Below are positions 1 through 8,862 of a stretch of DNA of 64,000 nucleotides, one piece after another. A program made the position numbers and the translations under genes. Under the pieces are notes generated by a model that saw nothing but the letters and a program-made list of their open reading frames with translations, was not told where the DNA came from and did no database searches. Each line of letters opens with the position of its first letter. Position 1 is the first letter of the stretch. Origin of the DNA: Methylopila sp. 73B (GTDB lineage: Bacteria; Pseudomonadota; Alphaproteobacteria; Rhizobiales; Methylopilaceae); NCBI RefSeq assembly GCF_000526315.1, contig NZ_JAFV01000001.1, positions 3,908,501 through 3,972,500 on the forward strand, read 5' to 3'.

Positions 1-1
1 C

Positions 2-751
2 ACCGTGAAGACGAAGCCCGGGACCTTCGTCGACGTGTCGTTCCCGGCGGCCGTCGGCTCGCGGGGACAAGTCGGCTTCAGGCTCCGGTCGATCGTGCTC
101 GGCGCGCTCGCGACGCTGCTTCCGGACACGCTTCCCGCTTGCGCCGGCGGCTCGGAGTTCGCGATCGCGGCGTCGGGCCGGGACGTCGACGGCCGCCGCT
201 TCCTCCACCTCGAATTCCACAATAACACCGGGCTTGGCGGCAACCCGGACTCCGACGGCCAGGACGCCGGCCCGTACTGCATCGGCAATCTCGCCAATGT
301 GCCGGTGGAGTTGATCGAGGCCGAGAACCCTATCGTGATTGAAGAATACGGGTTCTTGCCCGACACCGGCGGCGCCGGCCGCTACCGGGGCGCCCTTGGC
401 CTCGTGCGGCAGTATCGGTTCCTCACCGACGACATCCAGGTTCAGGTGCGCGCCGACCGCTTTAAGTCGAGGCCGTGGGGGCTCTTCGGCGGCGGTCCGG
501 GCTCGAGCGCTTCCAACACCCTTAATCCCGGGACTGAACGCCAGTCAGCACTGCCTTCGAAGTTTACGCGTCGTTTCAAAGCCGGTGACGTGCTGCGCGT
601 GGAGATGGCCGGGGCAGGAGGATACGGAGCGCCAAGCGAGCGCGATCCGGAGGCCGTGCGGCTTGACCTTATACAAGGCAAGGTCAGTACTGCTCATGCG
701 CGCGACGTCTACGGACACGAAGAACGCGCAGGTGGCCAGCCCCGTTGCTAG
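2..751 (+). CDS. Hydantoinase B/oxoprolinase family protein, C-terminal part (5' end outside window)
   Basis: The frame is open at the left window edge, so this is a 5'-partial gene of about 249 visible residues. Visible family features are a GSRGQVGFRLRS stretch, a LEFHNNTGLGGNP stretch, NVPVELIEAENP, and GGAGRYRGGLG-like glycines (GGAGRYRGALG). These are typical of the C-terminal half of the HyuB subunit of ATP-dependent N-methylhydantoinase/5-oxoprolinase enzymes, which open cyclic amide rings. The last dozen residues (after ARDVYG) do not look like the usual tail, so the end may be frameshifted. No partner HyuA gene follows; phage debris begins within 130 bases. It may be a fragment. Confidence 0.75.
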   Translation, partial: TVKTKPGTFVDVSFPAAVGSRGQVGFRLRSIVLGALATLLPDTLPACAGGSEFAIAASGRDVDGRRFLHLEFHNNTGLGGNPDSDGQDAGPYCIGNLANVPVELIEAENPIVIEEYGFLPDTGGAGRYRGALGLVRQYRFLTDDIQVQVRADRFKSRPWGLFGGGPGSSASNTLNPGTERQSALPSKFTRRFKAGDVLRVEMAGAGGYGAPSERDPEAVRLDLIQGKVSTAHARDVYGHEERAGGQPRC

Positions 752-880
752 TTTTCAAGGCAGGCCTAGGCTCTCCTCCGACGCTCTAATGATATTTCGG
801 CTCACTTCCATCTCCCCTTGTGTTTTAAAGGAATGCGGGACCTTGGCGCTATCGCCAGGTCCCGCTTATCCCTTCGCCAT

Positions 881-1121
881 TCAGTGAAGCGCGAGATCCG
901 CCGCATGCTTAGCCGCCTGGGCGGCATCGGCACGAGCGTCACGCTCGGCGGCGATCCGTAGCCGCGCAGCCGTCCAGCCTTCGACGGCCGCGGCCCCGCG
1001 GCGCTGCACGATGAGCGCATGGATCGCAGTCTTCGTCGCAAGGCCCGACGTCGCCGTCGATCGCGCCGGCGTAAAGGCGCTCAGCCGCAAGCGCTCGCTG
1101 GATTGAGCGGTCGCCGATCAT
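881..1121 (-). pseudogene. Phage endolysin peptidoglycan-binding domain remnant, frameshifted
   Basis: The minus strand from ATG 1121 reads MIGDRSIQRALAAERLYAGAIDGDVGP, which has the QRAL...Y.GAIDGD..GP pattern of a peptidoglycan-binding repeat in phage lysozymes. After GP the frame breaks. One extra T near 1041-1047 shifts it, and the next frame continues as ATKTAIHALIVQRRGAAAV with TAARLRIAAE, the natural second half of such a domain. A ribosome site (CCGGAGA) lies just upstream of 1121. The catalytic domain is missing. I infer a relic of a prophage lysis cassette. Confidence 0.55.
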
Positions 1122-1136
1122 ATTTGGTCTCCGGAA

Positions 1137-1163
1137 ACAAAAAGGCCCCGCTCGATGACGGGG
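1137..1163 (-). terminator. Rho-independent terminator (minus strand)
   Basis: Read on the minus strand, CCCCG, an 8-base loop and CGGGG are followed by CCTTTTTGTT. The hairpin sits directly upstream of the endolysin remnant, so it would have ended a now-missing upstream phage transcript. Confidence 0.5.
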
Positions 1164-1523
1164 GGCGACGATCCGCGGAACTACGGATGACGGGATGCCG
1201 CGGAGGCTATGAATACTGCTCGCTTTAAGTGGCGATCACGACGAAGGGCGCCATGGCTTCGACCGTTCAGTGCAGGCGCGGCGCCCCCTTGGGGCATAGG
1301 TTTTTGTTCTGGAATCAGGCGGAGCGCCGTCTTGGAAAATGGCCAAGGATCGATGAAAGCGGTCGGTGTCACGCGTCCTAAGCCGACAGTATGCGGGGCG
1401 CAAAGCCATCCTTTGCTTGCATCGGGGTACACCTAAAAGCAGAAATTTCTGCGGCATGCGTTGACCGAATTTTCCTCTGTCTGTACGACAAAAAGCGTCA
1501 TCCTCCTCGCAGGAGCAAAAATC
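1164..1523. other. Intergenic stretch without a recognisable gene
   Basis: No open frame here has recognisable protein features. The only structure I see is a perfect 14-bp palindrome, GCAGAAATTTCTGC, at 1439-1452. It lies about 70 bases upstream of the likely glycosyltransferase start and could be an operator. The base composition becomes more AT-rich toward the right. Confidence 0.4.
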
Positions 1524-2140
1524 TTGGATCTAGATAGAATGCTCCAGGAGATCGAAAAATTAGACGGCACGACGCCTCGCGCGGATGCATTGAAATTATT
1601 AGAAGAGTGCCTAAAAGTTGGCGCTGATAATTTGGTGCAGTTGGCTGCGTCAAAACTTGCGAATATCCCGGTGTCTGGTTCTATCCGAACCTCCGCAATG
1701 CTTCCGTATAAAGAGCATGGCCGAAAGCTTAAGGACGCTCGTGCGTCTGAAGATACTTTCGAAGCTCTAGGCCTTGCTTCGACGATGACGCCACATCGAG
1801 ACGATCTCCGCTTAGCCCCCATCACCCGAGAGATGATGGTTGAAGCTGGGCGGCATGCACAAATGCCGATCCCGCGCATCATTCATCAAATATGGATTGG
1901 ACCGAAGCCTGCCCCACTCGGCCCCCCGGAACGTTGGAAGAAGTGGTGTGACAAGTATGGATATGAGTACCGCCTCTGGAGAGAGAATGATGTCAAGAAT
2001 CTTCCCTGCTACGGAACGGTCGCGTACAACTCTTTTTTGAAAAGGAAACGTTACGCGGGCGTTGCCGACGTGATCCGAGCGGATATTTTACATGAGGTTG
2101 GCGGACTGTACGTCGATATGGATATGTTCCCTATCGATAT

Positions 2141-3674
2141 GATTGCGTTGAAGAAGTCGGTTGCTTGGCGGGGCATCCGAGCTGACGGCCGGAAGACGAG
2201 CGGCCTTTCCTCTTTTCAGGCCGGGATCGGGCTCGGCGCTGGGACCATCTTTGCGAGCTTCCTGAGGTTTTGGGCAGTGGCGGCGAGCAGGAACTCGTCC
2301 CGGGCGCCGCACGGCCCTCGAAGCCGTAGACGATCGAGCCGCAGGATGCGCTTCAGGTGCGCGAACAGCATCTCGACCTTCTTCCGCTCACGCCGGGAGG
2401 CCGTGTAGGCGTCGGTCTTCGCAATGTCCCTCGCCATGTCGCGAGCGCCCTCGTGGATCGAGCGAGGGATCTTCCGGGCCGGCGCGTTTGGGCAGCACTG
2501 CGGTTTCAGGGAGCAGGCGTCGCAGTCGAACTTGCTCGCGCGGTAGCGCATCATGCCGTCGTCGTCGACGAGCGGAGCCGAGGTTCGGTAGACCCTCTGG
2601 CGAGGTCTCAGTTCGTTCCCGGCCGGGCAGGTGTAAAGATCGCGGTCATGATCATAAGGGAAGTCGGAGCGACTGAACGTGCCATCGGTCCGGGCGCTCT
2701 TGTCGAACACGGGAATGTGCGGCTCGATCCCGCGATCATGGACCAGCCAGGCGAGCATCTCGGCCGAGCCATAGGCGCTGTCGGCGGCGAGCCGCTCGGG
2801 CCAGAGCCCGAAGCGGTCCTGGGCCCGCTCAACCATCGTTCGCGCGGCGCCGACCTCGGCCTGCCGGATCGCGCGGCTGGGCTCGACGTCGACGATCACC
2901 GCGTGGTCGAGGTCGATCAGGTAGTTGGTCGCGTAGGCGAAGAAGGCGTGGCCCTTGTGTGCGCCGGTCCACTGCGCGGCCGGATCCGACCGCGACACGA
3001 ACTTCGGCCGGGTCTCGCTCGCCGCGCCCCAGGCCGCATCGTCAAGCGTGTCGAGGTACTCGCGGACTGAGCGCCGCGTCGCGGCCAACTCTTCCCAGTC
3101 GACCTCGTCCGTGCCGTCCGCCGAGCGCTGACGGTTGGCGTCGGCCCGGATCAGGCTGGCGTCGACCGCGAAGCCGTCGCCGCCCACAAGCCCCTCAGCC
3201 ATGCAGCGCCGGACGACCGTCTCGAACAGCTTGCGCAGCAGGTCGCTGTCGCGGAAGCGGCCATGACGGTTCTTCGAGAAGGTCGAGTGGTCCGGCACGT
3301 CGCCGTCGAGGCCGAGCCGGCAGAACCAGCGATAGGCGAGGTTCAGATGAACCTCCTCGCACAGTCGCCGCTCAGACCGGACGCCGAAGCAGTAGCCGAC
3401 CAGCAGCATCCGGATCAGCAACTCCGGGTCGATCGAAGGACGACCGGTCGAGCTATAGAAGGGAGCCAGATCCCGCCGCACCTCTGACAGGTCGACGAAC
3501 CGGTCGATCGCCCTCAGCAGGTGGTCTTGCGGCACATGCCGCTCGATAGAGAACTCATAGAACAGCGCCGCCTGGTCGACCTGCCGCTCGCCCATCATCG
3601 CCGTTGCCCTCCGCTCATCGAGCTGAGTGAATCAGCGGCGGCGCCTCGCTTCAACGACGGAGTTTTTCAACGGA
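2141..3674 (-). mobile_element. IS1182-like insertion sequence
   Basis: A single transposase gene is flanked by imperfect terminal inverted repeats of about 18 bp. The left one begins TGCGTTGAAGAAGTCGGT at 2144; the right one, read inward on the other strand from 3674, is TCCGTTGAAAAACTCCGT (14 of 18 identical). The 8-bp sequence ATCGATAT is present on both sides (2133-2140 and 3675-3682) as a target duplication. The reconstructed empty site has GTTCC/GGAAC arms around TATCGATA; palindromic targets are known for IS1182-family elements. The exact left end is uncertain by about three bases. Confidence 0.8.
2216..3598 (-). CDS. IS1182-family DDE transposase
   Basis: 460 residues, the usual size for this family. 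The N-terminal domain has the typical DHLLRAIDRFVDL and GRPSIDPELLIRMLLVGY stretches. The catalytic core is recognisable: VDASLIRADANR carries the first Asp, LAADSAYG the second, and RRERKKVEMLFAHLKR the Glu. A Cys-rich patch (CDACSLKPQCCP) precedes the last segment, as in relatives. It starts with two consecutive ATG codons (3598, 3595). The frame looks intact, so the element may still be active. It cuts and pastes the surrounding IS and has no role in the interrupted gene. Confidence 0.92.
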   Translation of the reverse strand: MMGERQVDQAALFYEFSIERHVPQDHLLRAIDRFVDLSEVRRDLAPFYSSTGRPSIDPELLIRMLLVGYCFGVRSERRLCEEVHLNLAYRWFCRLGLDGDVPDHSTFSKNRHGRFRDSDLLRKLFETVVRRCMAEGLVGGDGFAVDASLIRADANRQRSADGTDEVDWEELAATRRSVREYLDTLDDAAWGAASETRPKFVSRSDPAAQWTGAHKGHAFFAYATNYLIDLDHAVIVDVEPSRAIRQAEVGAARTMVERAQDRFGLWPERLAADSAYGSAEMLAWLVHDRGIEPHIPVFDKSARTDGTFSRSDFPYDHDRDLYTCPAGNELRPRQRVYRTSAPLVDDDGMMRYRASKFDCDACSLKPQCCPNAPARKIPRSIHEGARDMARDIAKTDAYTASRRERKKVEMLFAHLKRILRLDRLRLRGPCGARDEFLLAATAQNLRKLAKMVPAPSPIPA

Positions 3675-4124
3675 ATCGATATAGGAACTGACCTTCATGA
3701 AGTTCTCTCAATGAGAGGCGTAGTCTGCCTACCAGCAAGTTCTTACCGAAAGCTTGGAATGGGGGGAATTTTTTTTACAAACTCAATTTTGGGAAGCTCC
3801 AAGGGTAACCCTATCATTCGTCGCTATAGAAATGCGATGTCTCCCACAGTTGCGGGCTTTGACGGCCACACATCAGCGTGGTGGGCAGTTGGCGCATGTC
3901 TGTTGACATCTTCGCTTGCTGCGTCGGTTAACACAATTAGCCCGCTACATCGCATCGGAGACAAAGCTCAATTAAGTCATATAGACCTCGTATACGCGGA
4001 GATTGACAAGTTGGAGGCGTCGGGATCTACAGCTCTCTTTTTCAGCGCGAATTATTGGTAAATAGCGGCGGCTGTTGTCCGGCAGCGTCTCGGTGTAGGC
4101 GTCCACGACGAGGCTCCAACAGAA

Positions 4125-4146
4125 AAGCCGCCCCGATGGGCGGCTT
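4125..4146 (-). terminator. Rho-independent terminator (minus strand)
   Basis: On the minus strand AAGCCGCCC, a short loop and GGGCGGCTT are followed by TTCTGTT. It lies about 125 bases beyond the end of the minus-strand gene at 4270 and probably ends its transcript. Confidence 0.5.
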
Positions 4147-4269
4147 GGCAGAATCTAAAGCAGGTAATTCCCGTGTTACGCGGGGGTCGGTAGCGCTGCC
4201 GGCCACCTTCGCGGCCCTGAGGTCGGTTCTACCTAAGGGACTACGGTCACCGTACAAGATGTCGCATAG

Positions 4270-4686
4270 TTAGCGCGGAGGCATATCCCCGAGCAGGTGG
4301 TGCCAATGATCGACTTTGGCGGTTAGATCGACTTTAGCGTCACCGATCGTGAAACGGACGCGAACTTCCCCTCGGTTCGCGTCCGTTTTGGTCCTCGGTA
4401 GTACTTCGCCACGCGTAGGCCGGATAGCTACGTCTTGGACGGTTTCAACCACCGAGCGATCGTAGAACACATCCTCGCATGTCCTGGATTCATCGATGAG
4501 CGAGAGAGCGAGCATCGCGACTTCCCCAAGGACCTTGTCATCGGCAAAAGTCATAAGCGCTGCAGCCCCTCCCCACTCCGTAACAACTATTCCCTTGAGA
4601 TAGCCGCCTTCAGCTCCCGTTTCCTTAAGCGCAGCCACCTCGTCCGCGCGAATAGACACCGGCTTCGACACATCATCAAACGTCAT
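4270..4686 (-). CDS. Hypothetical protein in phage-remnant region
   Basis: 138 residues from ATG 4686 (an upstream in-frame TTG at 4698 is the alternative). The sequence begins MTFDDVSKPVSIRADEVAALKE and ends DHWHHLLGDMPPR. It has no signal peptide, no membrane segment and no motif I recognise. It is acidic and compact, with a GGYLKGIVVTEWGG stretch. It shares strand and neighbourhood with the broken tail genes to its right and has a terminator downstream, so it is most likely a leftover prophage gene. Its frame is intact, unlike its neighbours. Confidence 0.5.
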   Translation of the reverse strand: MTFDDVSKPVSIRADEVAALKETGAEGGYLKGIVVTEWGGAAALMTFADDKVLGEVAMLALSLIDESRTCEDVFYDRSVVETVQDVAIRPTRGEVLPRTKTDANRGEVRVRFTIGDAKVDLTAKVDHWHHLLGDMPPR

Positions 4687-4817
4687 GCGCACCACCAATC
4701 CTTGGCATGCGGATCATGGCCGAAAATTTATCGATCACACACTACGTCGTTCTACCTATACGCGAGTTGTTGGCAGGGCTTTTTACAGAGCGGTCGATGG
4801 TTCTGACGTCGACTGCC

Positions 4818-5582
4818 TCAGATCGCGAGGCTGATCGCCTTCGACAGATAATCCTGCAAGCCGAGGTAGACCGCCTCCATCTCCTCGGCGCTAAGCTTGC
4901 GCGTGAAAAACACGAGCGCCGCGAGATCGAAGAACCCGGCGTAGTTCGAGCCTTGGGCGGTGATGCCGCACTTGAACGGACGCGCGCCGCCGAGGGTCTT
5001 GGGCGTTGTCTTAGGATTCGACGCCTGCATGGCCGTGTTGAGCCGGCGACGATAGACGATGCGCTCGGCCGGAAGGTAGGACGCCCCATCATCTCGAAGC
5101 GAGGGCCGCGCGGCGGGGCCGGAGCCGGCGTCAAGGGTCGTGTGGACCGGCGCGGTGTCGCTGATGACGGTCGCCCGGCCATTGTCCGTCGTCGTCTCGA
5201 TCAGGGCCAAGGACTGTTCCGTCCCAAAGAGCGAGCCCGATGACGCGCCTCTGCCTGCGGCGACGACGCCGACGATCGAGCGCGCGGTGTTCGCGGCGAC
5301 GAGGGCGTTCGCGTTGAGGGGCATGACGATGTCGCGCCCAATGCCCGTGCCGTTCGCGTCCACGCCGAAGCGCGCCCGGCTCGATTAAAGCTTTGCGTTC
5401 GTCGTGTTCCCGCGCCGGCCATGGCCCGTATCGTCGTAGCCGGGAATCTCGGGGCCCCCGCCGCGCGGCACGTAGGCCGCGAACATGTCGGCACGGAAGG
5501 ATGGCAGCAGAACGCGGCTGCTCGGGAGGCCGAGGCCACGGAAATCGCGTCCCGGAATGACGCGCTTGAAGGACTTCGCCAT
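4818..5582 (-). pseudogene. Phage-type LamG-like structural protein, interrupted by an in-frame ochre stop
   Basis: The minus strand opens at ATG 5582 (MAKSFKRVIPGRDFRGLG) and reads about 65 residues to a TAA at 5385-5387. The same frame continues beyond it for over 180 residues to TATLE-like end SKAISLAI at 4818. Because the frame is unchanged, this is a single nonsense mutation in one gene of about 254 residues. The C-terminal part (FFTRKLSAEEMEAVYLGLQDYL) has the LSAEE..A...YL pattern seen at the end of LamG/concanavalin-like domains in phage tail or decoration proteins. The intact protein probably bound glycans. It lies directly downstream of the SGNH hydrolase relic. Confidence 0.6.
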
Positions 5583-5585
5583 AGC

Positions 5586-6269
5586 TTAGGCTCCGTGGCA
5601 ATAGTTGTAGGCGATAATGAAGTAAAGCGCGTCAGCAAGCTACGCGCATCCGGTCGCATTGCAGGGCACGGAGTCGTACCACAGCGCTTTCGTCTTTTGG
5701 GTGCGCCGGGGAAGATCAAAATCGACGGTCGGTGCGCAGTGTTTGGACAGACGAGGTGCGGAGCCTGGTAAAAGGCCGCATGGCGCGCGTCGCGCAGGCG
5801 CGGCGGTAGGCCAGCCGGATGGCGAGGGTCGCTTCCTAGTCTAGAACACCACGCGCTGCGAGACGGTGCGGCCAGCGCTTGCGCCGTCGCCAGCGAAGTC
5901 GTCGCCCAGGTTTTGGTTCTTGGAGATCTCGTCGGGCGGCGCGCCCATGCCGAGGATAATGACCTTCGCGCCCGGCGCCGTGGCGTCGACGCAGTCGAGC
6001 AAGATGTTCTTATCGGCTTCCGCCGTGACGGCGTTGGAGCCGTAAACGTCGTTCCAGCCAAGCGCGACGATCAGCGGGACGTTGGAGTGGTCCGCCGGCG
6101 CGCCGCCGGCAAACGGGGCTCCGTTGTCGTTCAGCGCGCCGTCCGCGCACCAGCTGTTCTTGCGCATGTAGAAGGCGCGAGCGCTGGGAGCGCGGCCGAT
6201 TGCGGCGCGCCGGCGGGTGGTCTCCTTTGAAACGGACGCTGCGTTTCTCGACAGACAACCGCCGCGCAT
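5586..6269 (-). pseudogene. SGNH/GDSL hydrolase-like phage protein, multiply disrupted
   Basis: One open stretch (5841-6269) contains VPLIVALGWNDVYGSN and APGAKVIILGMGAPPDE, resembling the GxND block and following strand of SGNH hydrolases found in phage tail regions. The C-terminal part is in another frame: KALWYDSVPCNATGCA, a TAG at 5640-5642, then LADALYFIIAYNYCHGA and the stop at 5586-5588. That gives at least one frameshift and one nonsense codon. The intact enzyme would de-esterify a surface polysaccharide. It is immediately followed by the LamG-like pseudogene, as expected for a tail operon. Confidence 0.5.
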
Positions 6270-6492
6270 TGCTGGCCCGGGCCACGCATCTGTCCGCGGT
6301 CAGCCTTCGCGTCAGCCGGCCGGACGTTCTCAAGCGACGAACGAGGTGCCGCGGACACAGTGACGCCGCGATGCAGCAATTCACGGACGCGTTCCGTTTA
6401 TCCGATCCCACAATTATGATAGCTCAGAGGGCGGTCTCCTCGGGGGAGTGCAGCCGTAATCACGGTGTTGTCATAAAGGAGGCGTTGCTCTG

Positions 6493-7557
6493 ATGGATGA
6501 ATTGCCCGGGTTGGTGGTTCGTGGTTTTTACGGCAACAACAACTGTGGCGACGAAGCTCTGCTCGCTACGATGATTCAGTACTTTTCGCATGATTTTAGA
6601 ATAATTATATCTGCGAACAATCTAGTTTATGTCAAAGAAAAATTCATAACGCCGAAGATCCCTCCCTACGATAAGCTTAAGGTTATCTGGAGCTTGAACC
6701 GAGGGGCGCTAGCTGCGCCCGATGTCGCCGGCCTGCTTCTGGGTGGAGGCGGTCTTGGCCTTGGTTTTGGCTGGGATCAGTATATGTTTGCTTGGCGGTA
6801 TGGCAAGAAAATCATCCACACCGGCGTGCACATCACTGAGGAGTTCATTTCGGAGAACTCCGCAGACTTCAATAACGTGACGTCGACGTTCCTGCGCGCC
6901 GCGAATTTCTTCAGCGTTCGACATCAACGGTCGATCGTCGTTGCGGAGAAGCTGGGCGTGCATCCGAAATACGTGCCGGATTGGGCGTTCGGCCTTAATC
7001 AGACGGAGGGGCCCAAGCCCAAGGGCGACTACATCGTCGTCACGATCCGGGCCGACACCAACCGCAACAATCCCCGGACGGCAGTCTTCCTGAAGAGCAT
7101 CATGGACTACGCCGCGGGCGAGGGTCTCAGCGTGGCGCTCGTTCCCTTCGACGCCAGCGATCAGAACCTCACTCGATCCTTGGACATCAAGGGCGAGATG
7201 ATGGGCAACCTCTTCAGCAAGCCGACCTACGTCAAATATCTGCTGGGGCAGGCGAAAGCCGTGTTTTCGCTCGGCCGCTATCATCCGCTGGTGTTCGGTA
7301 TGTCGAACGACGTTCCGACCTTCAGCCTGGACACCGTCCGGCCCGGGCGCTCCGACGACAAGACCTGCCTCCAGCTGGTCGAGGACGGCCTCGAAGATTT
7401 CCATTTTCCGACGAACCGGATCGACGAGTTTACGCCCGCGGAGATCGCTCGCCTCGTGCGCGTCTACGGCGACGACGGGCTGGCGAAGCCTTTCCTCGGA
7501 CACAAGGCTGCGGTCGACCAGGCGGCGGCCGACATTCTTCAGGTGCTGAAATCGTAG
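6493..7557 (+). CDS. Polysaccharide pyruvyl transferase family protein
   Basis: 354 residues. AAAGGAGG lies 12 bases before ATG 6493. The N-terminus (VVRGFYGNNNCGDEALL, residues 6-22) is the family's first strand and NxGDE motif. A glycine-rich loop, LLGGGGLGLGFGWDQ, follows at about 76-90, then YVPDWAFGL and a C-terminal SLGRYHPLVFGMSNDVPTF block. These are the hallmarks of PF04230 (CsaB/WcaK-like) enzymes, which add ketal-linked pyruvate to sugars of surface polymers using phosphoenolpyruvate. No membrane segment is seen. A close paralogue follows 120 bases downstream on the same strand, suggesting co-expression. The actual acceptor is unknown. Confidence 0.85.
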   Translation: MDELPGLVVRGFYGNNNCGDEALLATMIQYFSHDFRIIISANNLVYVKEKFITPKIPPYDKLKVIWSLNRGALAAPDVAGLLLGGGGLGLGFGWDQYMFAWRYGKKIIHTGVHITEEFISENSADFNNVTSTFLRAANFFSVRHQRSIVVAEKLGVHPKYVPDWAFGLNQTEGPKPKGDYIVVTIRADTNRNNPRTAVFLKSIMDYAAGEGLSVALVPFDASDQNLTRSLDIKGEMMGNLFSKPTYVKYLLGQAKAVFSLGRYHPLVFGMSNDVPTFSLDTVRPGRSDDKTCLQLVEDGLEDFHFPTNRIDEFTPAEIARLVRVYGDDGLAKPFLGHKAAVDQAAADILQVLKS

Positions 7558-7679
7558 CGTCGCGCCGACCGTCCAAGCTCGCCGAAACGAGCCCCTGAGT
7601 CGCAGGCCGCCGCTGTGGGAATGCGCTTGCTTTCAGAAATCGCTTTCGAACATCCTTACGCGGCGACAGGAGCCGAACA

Positions 7680-8777
7680 TTGCCGAAACCCATTTCCGCC
7701 GCCAAAGTCGATCCGAAGTCGTCGCCCAAGCAGGTGGTGCTTCGCGGGTTCTTCGCAAAAGGCAATATGGGAGACGAGGCGCTCTCGCACTCCATCATCC
7801 GCCACATCGGGCCTGACTTTTCGTACAAGTTCGCGCTGAACTCGCCGGCGCTCGACGCCACGACCACCCACTGGCCCTACAAGGGCGCGAAGTGCATCGA
7901 CTCCCTCAATCGCGGGGAGGTCATGAAGCCGGACGTCTGCGGGTTCTTTCTGGGCGGCGGCGGCCTGGGGCTGGGCTTCGGCTACAACCAGATGATCTGC
8001 GCGCGTCGGGCCGGGAAGGCCATCGTGCACTCAGGCGTGCACATCCACGAGGACTTCTTCTCAAAGAAGGACCCGGTGATGGTGGAGGCGAGCCGGGCCA
8101 TGCTCAAGCTCGCGCACGTCACGACCGTTCGCGACCGTCTCTCGATCGACGTGATGGCGCACTACGACGTGCCGGGCGAGTGGGCGCCAGACTGGGCGTT
8201 CGGGCTCGCGGCCGAACCCTGGGCCGCGCCGCTGCCCAGCTCGGACTACATCGTGGTCACGTTCCGCGCCCGGCCGCCGGACGACGTCGAGCTGATCACG
8301 CCATGGCTTCAGGGCGCCCGGGATTTCGCGGCCTCGCTCGGATGCGAGATCGTGGTCGTGCCCTTCGATGCGGGCGACGCCAAGCTGGCCACGAAGCTCG
8401 GCTTCGGCGACAAGACGATCAAGGATCTCTACTTCGCGCCCGAGAAGGCGAAGCACGTCATCGCCGGGGCGCGCGCGGTCGTGTCCTTCGGCCGGTTCCA
8501 TCCCGTCGTGTTCGCCATGGCGGAGCACGTGCCCGCGTTCGCGGTCGATTTCTGGTTCGCGCGGGAGACCGGCCATAAGACGACCCTCCTGCTGCGTGAG
8601 GACGGCATGGAGGAGGGCATCTATCACCGCGGATTGCTTGATGACTTCACGGCCGACAAGCTCGGCGCGCGGCTGTCGCGGCTGCAGGCGAAGATGAAGA
8701 AGAAGCCCTTCGCCAAGTATCCGACGATGTTGGCGGATCTCGGCAAGCGCATTCAGGCGCTCATGCACGCCCACTGA
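7680..8777 (+). CDS. Polysaccharide pyruvyl transferase family protein (paralogue)
   Basis: 365 residues from a TTG at 7680, chosen because CAGGAG sits seven bases before it and no ATG lies near. VLRGFFAKGNMGDEALS (about 20-36), GFFLGGGGLGLGFGYNQ (about 88-104), WAPDWAFGLAAEPW and SFGRFHPVVFAMAEHVP align motif by motif with the preceding gene, so the two arose by duplication. The C-terminal KMKKKPFAKYP tail is basic. It presumably modifies a surface glycan together with the upstream gene; whether both transfer pyruvate is not shown. Confidence 0.85.
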   Translation: MPKPISAAKVDPKSSPKQVVLRGFFAKGNMGDEALSHSIIRHIGPDFSYKFALNSPALDATTTHWPYKGAKCIDSLNRGEVMKPDVCGFFLGGGGLGLGFGYNQMICARRAGKAIVHSGVHIHEDFFSKKDPVMVEASRAMLKLAHVTTVRDRLSIDVMAHYDVPGEWAPDWAFGLAAEPWAAPLPSSDYIVVTFRARPPDDVELITPWLQGARDFAASLGCEIVVVPFDAGDAKLATKLGFGDKTIKDLYFAPEKAKHVIAGARAVVSFGRFHPVVFAMAEHVPAFAVDFWFARETGHKTTLLLREDGMEEGIYHRGLLDDFTADKLGARLSRLQAKMKKKPFAKYPTMLADLGKRIQALMHAH

Positions 8778-8862
8778 TCATGGCCGGTCGTCGCCCGACG
8801 CAGGGCGACGACCGGAAGGTCTTGGCGAATGGGGGCCGCCGGGCCGGCCGGACGCGCCGTCC

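Larger units (their letters stand above)
1524..4061 (+). pseudogene. DXD glycosyltransferase (Gly_transf_sug-like), split by an insertion sequence
   Basis: The N-terminal part reads from a TTG at 1524, which has AGGAG eight bases upstream, to the ATCGATAT at 2133-2140. The C-terminal part resumes at 3675. Joined across one copy of ATCGATAT, the product reads DMDMFPIDIGTDLHEVL, matching the intact paralogue at 8863-9960 (DMDMFPVDTGYPLHEVL). Hallmarks are IPRIIHQIWIG, the sugar-nucleotide and metal-binding DMD motif, and a conserved tail ending in FFSANYW. Such enzymes transfer a sugar to a surface glycan or lipid. The gene is AT-richer than its surroundings, which suggests foreign origin. Without excision only a truncated domain could be made. 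Confidence 0.85.
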
